Positions 1-5,714 of a stretch of 7,247 nucleotides of DNA are shown here, in pieces. The notes beneath the pieces were generated by a model, which saw nothing but the letters and a program-made list of their open reading frames with translations, had not been told where the DNA came from and did not search any database. Made by a program: the position numbers and the translations under genes. Source of the DNA: DATDRQ01 sp035291645 (GTDB taxonomy: Bacteria; Chloroflexota; Anaerolineae; Anaerolineales; UBA4823); assembly GCA_035291645.1 (NCBI GenBank), contig DATDRQ010000221.1, positions 1 to 7,247 of the forward strand, read 5' to 3'. How positions within the stretch are numbered: the stretch's first letter is position 1; the number at the start of each line of letters is the position of its first letter.

Positions 1-14
1 AAGGGAAGGGGGAG
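1..14. repeat. Possible half of a similar G-rich palindrome, cut by the window edge
   Basis: The first 14 bases (AAGGGAAGGGGGAG) look like the right arm of a C/G-rich hairpin similar to the one at 428-464. If its left arm lies just outside the window, the DUF559 gene would be flanked on both sides by related palindromes. This is an inference from one arm only, and a purine-rich ribosome-site region could look similar by chance. Confidence 0.3.
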
Positions 15-38
15 TGTTATGGAGAATATAGGGGTACT

Positions 39-497
39 ATGCCACCAAGTTATATTGTTAGGGGACAACTTGTCAGCCAGGAAAAAGTTCGGCTGGCGAA
101 AGATCTTCGCCAGAATATGACGGAAGCGGAACGTGTCTTATGGCAGCGTCTCCGCGCAGACCGGCTGGAGGGAAGGCACTTCAGGCGCCAGCAGATTATT
201 GCGGGTTTTATCGTTGACTTCTATTGTCATTCTGCTTCTCTGATCATTGAGGTAGACGGTGAGATTCATAAAGAACAGATTGAAGCGGACAATGAAAGAG
301 ACCAGGGGCTTCAAGAACTTGGGTTCCAGGTACTTAGATTCGAGAACAGAACTGTGCTGAATGAGCTTCCAAATGTTCTCCAACAGATATCCAAGGCATG
401 TCAGGAACCACCAGCATTAAACACGATCTCCCCTCCCCTTCTAGGGGAGGGGCCGGGGGAGAGGTCTCTGAGGAGAGGTCATGAAATTAATACTTAA
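39..497 (+). CDS. DUF559 domain protein (Vsr-like endonuclease fold)
   Basis: The 152-residue protein carries a DUF559 domain over roughly residues 12-120. This is a small PD-(D/E)XK-type nuclease fold related to very-short-patch repair endonucleases. Visible hallmarks are the N-terminal helix with MTEAERVLW (27-35), the basic FRRQQ segment (48-52), then IVDFYC with D60 and the EVDG strand with E71 and D73, which are the probable metal-binding acids. The cellular target of this family is not established. The ATG at 39 is preceded by an AGGGG ribosome site (30-34); the frame stays open to the left edge, so a longer start cannot be excluded, but homologues start near here. The last 20 or so residues (SPPLLGEGPGERS and onward, from about residue 130) are not part of the fold: they are translation of the G-rich hairpin repeat. 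The gene's end overlaps the next CDS by 17 bases in another frame. Base composition is lower in GC than the genes that follow (30/60 at 61-120 and 24/60 at 241-300, against 40/60 at 2401-2460), which suggests separate origin. Confidence 0.85.
   Translation: MPPSYIVRGQLVSQEKVRLAKDLRQNMTEAERVLWQRLRADRLEGRHFRRQQIIAGFIVDFYCHSASLIIEVDGEIHKEQIEADNERDQGLQELGFQVLRFENRTVLNELPNVLQQISKACQEPPALNTISPPLLGEGPGERSLRRGHEINT
428..464. repeat. G-rich palindromic (hairpin) repeat at the DUF559 3' end
   Basis: Positions 430-439 (CCCCTCCCCT) and 443-452 (AGGGGAGGGG) are perfect reverse complements around a 3-base loop (440-442). A second G-run with GGGGAGA (456-462) can pair alternatively with TCTCCCC at 427-433, so two mutually exclusive foldings are possible. 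The element resembles the dispersed C/G-rich palindromes that occur in many copies between genes in various bacterial genomes; copy number here cannot be seen from one window. It lies inside the DUF559 reading frame and 28 bases before the start codon of the molybdenum hydroxylase gene. There is no T-run after it, so it is not a typical intrinsic terminator. Confidence 0.75.
459..480 (+). repeat. Short direct repeat GAGAGGTC before the Mo subunit start
   Basis: The octamer GAGAGGTC occurs at 459-466 and again at 473-480, directly before the ATG at 481. The first copy is the outer edge of the hairpin repeat; the second overlaps the ribosome-binding region. It may be a duplication left by insertion of the repeat element, or chance in purine-rich sequence. 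Confidence 0.4.
471..475 (+). promoter_or_regulatory. Ribosome-binding site for the Mo hydroxylase subunit
   Basis: AGGAG lies 5 bases before the ATG at 481 and fixes that start, even though this places the start within the last codons of the DUF559 frame. No convincing -35/-10 promoter is visible between 39 and 480, so the promoter is either upstream of the window, inside the DUF559 gene in a form I cannot recognise, or altered by the repeat. Confidence 0.7.
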
Positions 498-3400
498 TGT
501 TAATGGAAATATCCTGGATTTGACAGTCTCCCCTGGCGACAGTCTCTTGAAAGTTTTGCGTTCGCTCGGTTTCTTCGGCGTCAAACACGGCTGCGAGACG
601 GGTGAATGCGGGGCTTGCGCCGTGCTCGTCGATGGGAAACCGGTCAATACCTGTGTCCACCTGGCCATGCAGGCAGAAGGTCACCGCATCCAGACCATCG
701 AAGCGCTGGGGCAGCACCCTGAGCAAGGCTGGAAAACTACGGCAGGCCTGCATCCCATCCAGGCGTCTTTCGTCGAGAGCGGGGCGATCCAATGCGGGTA
801 TTGCACACCGGCGATGATCCTGGTCGCCAGGCAGCTGCTCGAGCGCAATCCCGAGCCAACCGAGGCCGACGTCCGGGAGGCGTTCTCGGGGATATTGTGC
901 CGCTGCACGGGCTACCTCAAACCGGTGCAGGCCGTCCTGAGAGCGGCAGCCGTACTGCGAGGCGAATCGATCGAGCCGGTTGGCGCCGCCATCCCCGTGC
1001 CGCCAGAATGGCTGGGAGGGGAAGGATTCACTCCCCCTGCTGCACAGCCGGGATCCTTGTTCCCGGGCGCATCGGATTCTTCCGAACCGATCCTTTCTTC
1101 TACCCGCGTGATGCCGCGTATCCAGATTACTCCGGAGACCGAGGCCTGGCAGCGCGTGGGTAAACCAGAGGTGAAAGTCGATGCGGTAAAACTGGCTCAA
1201 GGGAAGCCAGCCTTCGCGGCCGATTTTGAAAAGCGCGGCATGTTGGTCGCGAAGGTCTTGCACAGCCCTGTTGCCCACGCCCGGATCGAGCGGATCGACG
1301 CCAGCCGGGCGCTGGAACTCCCCGGGGTCGCGGCGGTGCTGACCTGGCAGGACATCCCCCGGGTGATCTATTCTACGGCCGGGCAGTCCGATCCGATCCC
1401 TGGGCCGCTGGACACGTTCTCATTGGATAACCGGGTAAGGTTTGTGGGAGACCGGGTTGCCTTTGTAGCCGCCGAGAATGAAGAGATCGCCGGGAAAGCG
1501 CTGGAGCTGATCGAGGTGGAGTACGAGCCCCTGCCGGCGGTCTTCGACCCGGCGGAGGCCTTGCAGCCCGGCGCTCCCCTCCTGCATGAGGAACCGGAAT
1601 ACGTCAACTTCGCCGATTCAGACCCGGCGCACAACCTGGCTGCTGAGATCCGCATCGATATCGGCGATGTGGAGCGAGGGTTTGCCGAAGCGGACTACGT
1701 CTTCGAGGAGGAGTACGAGGTCCCCAAGGTTCAACAAGCCCATATCGAGCCGCATGTCGTGATCACTTATTGGGATGAGGACGACCGCCTGGTCATCCGC
1801 ACCAGCACCCAGGTTCCCTTCCACGTCCGCCGCCAGCTGGCCCCCGTTTTGGGATTGCCGATCAAACGCATCCGGGTGGTCAAGCCGCGCATCGGCGGTG
1901 GTTTTGGCGGGAAGCAAGAAGTCATGATTGAAGATGTGGCTGCCCACCTGACCATCGCCACCGGCCGGCCGGTGATCTACGAATACACCCGGGAAGAGGA
2001 GTTCATCGCCGCCCGGTCGCGGCATCCGATGCGCATCCGTTTGAAGACCGGCGTCAAGCGGGATGGTACGCTCACCGCCAACGCCATGTATGCCCTCAGC
2101 GACACCGGCGCCTATGGCTGCCACGCGCTGACCGTGACCGGGAACACCGGGCACAAGGCAATGGCGCTGTACGTCGGGGATGGGCCTTATCGCCAGGCCC
2201 CCAACATCCGCTTCTACGCGGATGTCGTTTACACCAACCACCCACCCTCCGGGGCCTACCGCGGCTACGGCGTTCCCCAGGGATTTTGGCCGATCGAGCG
2301 CCAGATGGAGAAGATCGCCCGCGACCTTGGCCTGGACCCGATCGAATTTCGTCTCAAGAATGCCCTGCGGGCAGGCGAACTGCACCCGTTCAGCACCGCC
2401 TGGAGCGAGGGCCGCGAGCCCCGCCCGGAAACGATCGAGACGAACGGATTGGAGGAATGCGTGCGCCAGGGCCGGGCTGCCATCGGCTGGGATCAGAAAT
2501 ACGGCAATCCGGACTGGCGCCAGGCGGCTGGGAAAGCACACCTGCGCCGCGGGATCGGGCTGGCCCTGGTTATGCAGGGGACGGCTATCCCGTACCTGGA
2601 CATGGGCGGCGCCAGTATCAAGATGAACGACGATGGTTCCTTCAACCTGCTGGTCGGAGCGACCGACCTGGGCACGGGATCCGATACAGTCCTGGCCCAG
2701 ATGGCAGCCGAGGTGCTGGGAGTGCCGCTGGAGGATATCCTGGTCTACTCCTCCGATACGGATTTCACTCCCTTCGATAAGGGCGCCTACGCCTCCAGCA
2801 CGACCTACATCTCCGGCGCCGCGGTCGTGCGGGCGGCCGAGCAGGTCGCCGGGCGCATCCGTCAGCGGGCGGCTCGCATGCTGAACGAGGCTGCGGGTTC
2901 CATCCAGGTTGCCGCCGAGGATATACTCCTGGAAGGGCGCCGGGCGATCGCTCCCGACGGCCGGTCCGTGAGCATGTCAGAGGTGGGCCACCACGCGCTG
3001 CACCATTCCGAACAGGAGCAGATCATGGGGATCGGCTCCTATGTATCTCCGGTCGCTCCGCCGCCATTCGCCGCCCAGTTCGCCCAGGTTATGGTCGACG
3101 TCGAAACCGGTCAGGTGACCGTGGAGAAGCTGGTGATGGCGGTCGATTCCGGCGTGATCGTCAACCCGATCACCGCTTCAGGTCAGATCGAGGGCGGTAT
3201 GACCCAGGCGCTGGGCTACGCCGTTTGTGAGGAGATGCGGTATGATGAGGAGGGTCAGGCCCGGGAGACTTCGTTCCGGGACTACCACATCTTCCAGGCG
3301 CACGAAATGCCGGAATTAACCACGATTTTCGTGGAGACGTTCGAACCCTCGCACCCCTTCGGCGTAAAGGCGGTCGCAGAAATCCCCATGGATGGGGTCG

Positions 3401-3504
3401 CGCCGGCGGTTGGAAACGCCGTCCTGGATGCGTGCGGCGTACAGATCGACGATAACCCGATCACGCCGGAAAAAGTCTGGCGCCAGTTAAGGGCTAAAGA
3501 GTAG
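481..3504 (+). CDS. Fused [2Fe-2S]-molybdopterin subunit of a molybdenum hydroxylase (XdhD-like)
   Basis: Catalytic subunit of a xanthine oxidase-family enzyme, which hydroxylates a carbon centre with water-derived oxygen at a Mo-pterin site and passes electrons through FeS clusters to FAD. Residues 1-155 form a complete two-cluster [2Fe-2S] module: plant-type ligands C38, C43, C46, C58 and helical-domain ligands C105, C108, C140, C142. A Pro/Ser-rich linker (about 165-225) joins it to the Mo module (about 227-1007). Landmarks there are HIEPH (421-425), the cofactor loop GGGFGGKQE (472-480), AYRGYGVPQ (592-600, with R594 matching the conserved active-site arginine), the GTGSDTVLAQ segment and GVKAVAE ending in E967, the expected catalytic base. 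The 1007-residue length is close to the 956 of E. coli XdhD, which has the same order of domains; wording such as TREEEFIA and FDKGAYASS also recalls XdhD and the selenium-dependent xanthine dehydrogenase group (from memory). It is not CO dehydrogenase form I, since the AYRCSFR loop is absent. The FAD partner is probably the 5715 gene. Substrate unknown. Confidence 0.93.
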   Translation: MKLILNVNGNILDLTVSPGDSLLKVLRSLGFFGVKHGCETGECGACAVLVDGKPVNTCVHLAMQAEGHRIQTIEALGQHPEQGWKTTAGLHPIQASFVESGAIQCGYCTPAMILVARQLLERNPEPTEADVREAFSGILCRCTGYLKPVQAVLRAAAVLRGESIEPVGAAIPVPPEWLGGEGFTPPAAQPGSLFPGASDSSEPILSSTRVMPRIQITPETEAWQRVGKPEVKVDAVKLAQGKPAFAADFEKRGMLVAKVLHSPVAHARIERIDASRALELPGVAAVLTWQDIPRVIYSTAGQSDPIPGPLDTFSLDNRVRFVGDRVAFVAAENEEIAGKALELIEVEYEPLPAVFDPAEALQPGAPLLHEEPEYVNFADSDPAHNLAAEIRIDIGDVERGFAEADYVFEEEYEVPKVQQAHIEPHVVITYWDEDDRLVIRTSTQVPFHVRRQLAPVLGLPIKRIRVVKPRIGGGFGGKQEVMIEDVAAHLTIATGRPVIYEYTREEEFIAARSRHPMRIRLKTGVKRDGTLTANAMYALSDTGAYGCHALTVTGNTGHKAMALYVGDGPYRQAPNIRFYADVVYTNHPPSGAYRGYGVPQGFWPIERQMEKIARDLGLDPIEFRLKNALRAGELHPFSTAWSEGREPRPETIETNGLEECVRQGRAAIGWDQKYGNPDWRQAAGKAHLRRGIGLALVMQGTAIPYLDMGGASIKMNDDGSFNLLVGATDLGTGSDTVLAQMAAEVLGVPLEDILVYSSDTDFTPFDKGAYASSTTYISGAAVVRAAEQVAGRIRQRAARMLNEAAGSIQVAAEDILLEGRRAIAPDGRSVSMSEVGHHALHHSEQEQIMGIGSYVSPVAPPPFAAQFAQVMVDVETGQVTVEKLVMAVDSGVIVNPITASGQIEGGMTQALGYAVCEEMRYDEEGQARETSFRDYHIFQAHEMPELTTIFVETFEPSHPFGVKAVAEIPMDGVAPAVGNAVLDACGVQIDDNPITPEKVWRQLRAKE

Positions 3505-3513
3505 TTGGGGCAG

Positions 3514-4857
3514 ATGAGTCCAACTTACGTAATTGGTCACGTTAACCCGGATACCGATTCGATCGCCTCCGCCATGGGGTATGCCTGGCTGCTCCACGAG
3601 CGGGATATGGAAGACGTGACCGCAGCGCGCGCCGGTCCGCTCAATCCGCAAACGACCTGGGCGCTTAAGCGTTTGGGTTTGGAGAGCCCGCTCCTGGTGA
3701 CCGACGCGTCTGCCCGTTTCCTGACTGTCTCGATCCGGCTGGATACGACTACCCCAGACCGGCCTTTGCGGGATGCCTGGGGCATCGCGACTCGCACCTG
3801 GGGGGTCGCTCCAGTGGTTAATGAAGATGGCACTCCTTATGGGATGGTGAACGGGCGCAGCCTGTTCGCTTTCCTGACCAAGCTGGTCGGTCCCCACCCA
3901 CGGCGGCAGGAGACCAGGATCGCCGATATCCTGGAACAGCCCTGCCGGGAGGCTTGTGACACCAACGTAGCCCGCTTCCCTGAACATGGCAGGATCCGCG
4001 ATTCGCTCAACCGCATCTTGCGAGAGGAGGGGGATGATTTTTGGGTCGTCGACGAGAGCGGGCAATACGTGGGCGTCTGCCGGCAGCGTGAGGTGCTTAA
4101 CCCGCCGCGCGTCCGGCTGATCCTGGTCGATCATAATGAGCCTGGGCAGGCGATTGGTGCGCTGGAAGAAGCCGAATTGATCGAGATTCTCGACCACCAT
4201 CGCCTTGGAAACACCTCCACTCATGTGCCGATCCGTTTCACGGTCGATGTGGTTGGCAGTACCAGCACCCTGGTCTCGGAGCGGATCGAGGAATCCGGTC
4301 TCAGCGCTCCTCCAGCCCTGGCTGGCCTGTTGCTGGCAGGGCTGCTTTCCGATACTCTCCAGCTGACCTCGCCAACCACCACCGAGCGGGATCATCAGGC
4401 CGCGGACCGGCTCGGCAGGTGGGCGTTGGTCAAAGGTGGGCCACTGGCAGGAGAAACGATCCAATCCTTTGGCGACCAGCTGTTGAAAGCCGGGTCCGGT
4501 TTAACCAGCCGGGAAATGACCGAGGTGGTCAACTCCGATATCAAAGTTTACGAAGCCGGTGGGATGAATTTCGCCATCTCACAGGTAGAGGTCACCGACC
4601 TGATCCAGCTCAAGGAGCACCTCGAACCGCTTTCCAAAGCGCTGAATGACTTGCGCGACAAGCGCGGTCTCGCCTTCGCCATGATGATGGTGACGGATGT
4701 CGTCAGGGGTTCCAGCAGGCTACTCCTGACAGACGACCTCCCGGTGTTGAGCGAGCTGCCCTACCCAAGGCAGCCGGATGGCACTCTCCTGGCGGATGGA
4801 GTCGTCTCACGTAAGAAGCAGCTCCTCCCGGTCGTGCTCGGTCTTTTGGAAGATTAA
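3514..4857 (+). CDS. ppaC: CBS-domain manganese-dependent inorganic pyrophosphatase (family II)
   Basis: Cytosolic enzyme that splits pyrophosphate into two phosphates, pulling pyrophosphate-releasing reactions forward. The 447-residue protein starts with the DHH-family metal motif GHVNPDTDS (ligands H9, D13, D15). Roughly residues 55-185 form a CBS-domain pair, the insert that in characterised CBS-pyrophosphatases binds adenine nucleotides and regulates activity. The DHH domain resumes with VDHNE (D206, H207), DHH (227-229) and SDT (D280), and the C-terminal DHHA2 domain ends with the family II signature SRKKQ (432-436). There is no room for a DRTGG domain, so it is the shorter CBS form. A TTG at 3505, directly after the preceding stop codon, is an in-frame alternative start giving 450 residues; I prefer the ATG at 3514 because homologues begin only a few residues before the GHxNPD motif. 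It follows the Mo subunit by 9 bases, so translational coupling is likely. Its presence within a molybdenum hydroxylase operon is unusual. Confidence 0.93.
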   Translation: MSPTYVIGHVNPDTDSIASAMGYAWLLHERDMEDVTAARAGPLNPQTTWALKRLGLESPLLVTDASARFLTVSIRLDTTTPDRPLRDAWGIATRTWGVAPVVNEDGTPYGMVNGRSLFAFLTKLVGPHPRRQETRIADILEQPCREACDTNVARFPEHGRIRDSLNRILREEGDDFWVVDESGQYVGVCRQREVLNPPRVRLILVDHNEPGQAIGALEEAELIEILDHHRLGNTSTHVPIRFTVDVVGSTSTLVSERIEESGLSAPPALAGLLLAGLLSDTLQLTSPTTTERDHQAADRLGRWALVKGGPLAGETIQSFGDQLLKAGSGLTSREMTEVVNSDIKVYEAGGMNFAISQVEVTDLIQLKEHLEPLSKALNDLRDKRGLAFAMMMVTDVVRGSSRLLLTDDLPVLSELPYPRQPDGTLLADGVVSRKKQLLPVVLGLLED

Positions 4858-4891
4858 TCCTAGAATTAATAATTAAATCTCGAAGTATTCT
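4858..4891 (+). other. AT-rich spacer between the pyrophosphatase and xdhC
   Basis: This 34-base gap is conspicuously AT-rich compared with its surroundings. It includes TAGAAT (4861-4866), which resembles a -10 box, but no -35 element sits at a proper distance upstream, and the ribosome site before the ATG at 4892 is weak (CGAAG). It may be a weak internal promoter or a leader that lowers translation of xdhC; neither is established. Confidence 0.3.
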
Positions 4892-5683
4892 ATGAGTTCG
4901 ATTTACCGGGCGTTAGCAGAACTCGATTCCAAGAACGAAATCGGGGTGTTATGCACCATCGTGCACAGCCAGGGATCTACACCCCGGCACGTTGGCAGTA
5001 AAATGCTGGTTTATGCCGATGGGCGCACACTCGGTTCAGTCGGGGGTGGTGAACTGGAGAGCCGCGTCCTGGCGGAGGCCAGGCAGGTGCTCCGCGACGG
5101 AAGCCCCCGCCTGCTGTCATACAACATGAGTGCGCCTGACCGGGGCGACCCGGGGGTGTGCGGCGGGCAGGTGGAGGTGTTCGTGGAGCCTATTCAGCCA
5201 CAACCGCTGTTGGTGGTGATCGGCGCCGGGCACGTCGGCAAGGCGGTCGTTCACCTGGCCCACTGGCTGGGGTTTAAGGTCGCCGTCAGTGATGATCGGG
5301 CCGAATTTGCCACCCCGGAGGCGCTTCCCGGAGCCGACCTGTATTTCCCGGTTCCGCTGGTTGAACTAAACCAACATTTGGATATAACCCCCTGGACCTA
5401 CCTGATCCTGACCACTCGCAGCGTGGATATCGATGTGCCTGGATTACCGGTGTTGCTCGATTCGCCGGCCGCGTTTATCGGCGTGATCGGCTCCAAAAAG
5501 CGCTGGGCGACCACTTGCCAGCAGCTGCTGGAGGCCGGAGTCCCGCAGGAGAAGCTGGACCGGGTGCGCTCTCCAATGGGCATCGAACTGAACGCCGAGA
5601 CACCAGAGGAGATCGCGGTCAGTATCCTGGCCGAGATCATCCGGCTGCGCCGGGCGAAACCCGAGACCGGGTCGAACAGATAA
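4892..5683 (+). CDS. xdhC: XdhC/CoxI-family molybdenum cofactor maturation protein
   Basis: Proteins of this family bind the finished molybdenum cofactor, present it for replacement of an oxo by a sulfido ligand, and deliver it to the apo-hydroxylase; in Rhodobacter capsulatus XdhC works with a cysteine desulfurase (established knowledge). The 263-residue protein has the N-terminal XdhC/CoxI domain (about 10-75, with GSTPRHVGSKM and SVGGGELE), the conserved CGG with C90 in the stretch leading to VEVFVEPI, and a C-terminal Rossmann domain (about 107-250) with dinucleotide loop GAGHVG (111-116), IGSKKR and the family ending NAETPEEIAVSILAEII. Length is ordinary for the family. It lies between the Mo-subunit/pyrophosphatase pair and the FAD gene, so its client is almost surely the enzyme encoded here. 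If the enzyme is of the selenium-dependent type, the same protein could act in selenation, but no selenium-specific gene is visible in the window. Confidence 0.93.
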   Translation: MSSIYRALAELDSKNEIGVLCTIVHSQGSTPRHVGSKMLVYADGRTLGSVGGGELESRVLAEARQVLRDGSPRLLSYNMSAPDRGDPGVCGGQVEVFVEPIQPQPLLVVIGAGHVGKAVVHLAHWLGFKVAVSDDRAEFATPEALPGADLYFPVPLVELNQHLDITPWTYLILTTRSVDIDVPGLPVLLDSPAAFIGVIGSKKRWATTCQQLLEAGVPQEKLDRVRSPMGIELNAETPEEIAVSILAEIIRLRRAKPETGSNR

Positions 5684-5704
5684 TCAGCAGGCTGAATGGA
5701 TTCT

Positions 5705-5710
5705 GGAGGA
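5705..5710 (+). promoter_or_regulatory. Strong ribosome-binding site for the FAD/[2Fe-2S] gene
   Basis: GGAGGA ends four bases before the ATG at 5715 and is among the best Shine-Dalgarno matches in the window. It supports that ATG as the start and suggests efficient translation of this gene independent of coupling to xdhC, whose stop is 31 bases upstream. Confidence 0.75.
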
Positions 5711-5714
5711 ATTC

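Noticed and set aside
430..452. Hairpin as an intrinsic terminator for the DUF559 gene
   Set aside because: The stem is strong but is followed by G- and A-rich sequence rather than a T-run, and the next gene starts 28 bases later.
487..1278. A 263-codon open frame on the minus strand
   Set aside because: It covers the FeS module in antisense and is a composition shadow with no motif.
1618..2541. A 307-codon open frame on the minus strand
   Set aside because: It lies wholly antisense to the Mo module, whose motifs are continuous on the plus strand. Its translation shows no recognisable domain; long antisense frames are expected opposite GC-rich genes.
481..3504. Aerobic CO dehydrogenase large subunit (CoxL form I)
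   Set aside because: The diagnostic AYRCSFR loop is replaced by AYRGYGVPQ, typical of the xanthine dehydrogenase side of the family.
3505..3513. TTG at 3505 as the start of the pyrophosphatase
   Set aside because: It adds only three residues, has a weak ribosome site, and the ATG at 3514 gives the usual short lead before the GHxNPD motif. It cannot be fully excluded.
3487..4464. A 325-codon open frame on the minus strand
   Set aside because: It is antisense to the pyrophosphatase, which has all family motifs; the reverse translation is unlike any family I recognise.
4838..4866. Internal promoter using TAGAAT as -10 box
   Set aside because: The position 17 bases upstream has TCGGTC, a poor -35, and the TTGGAA nearby is only 9 bases away. 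Kept only as a note on an AT-rich spacer.
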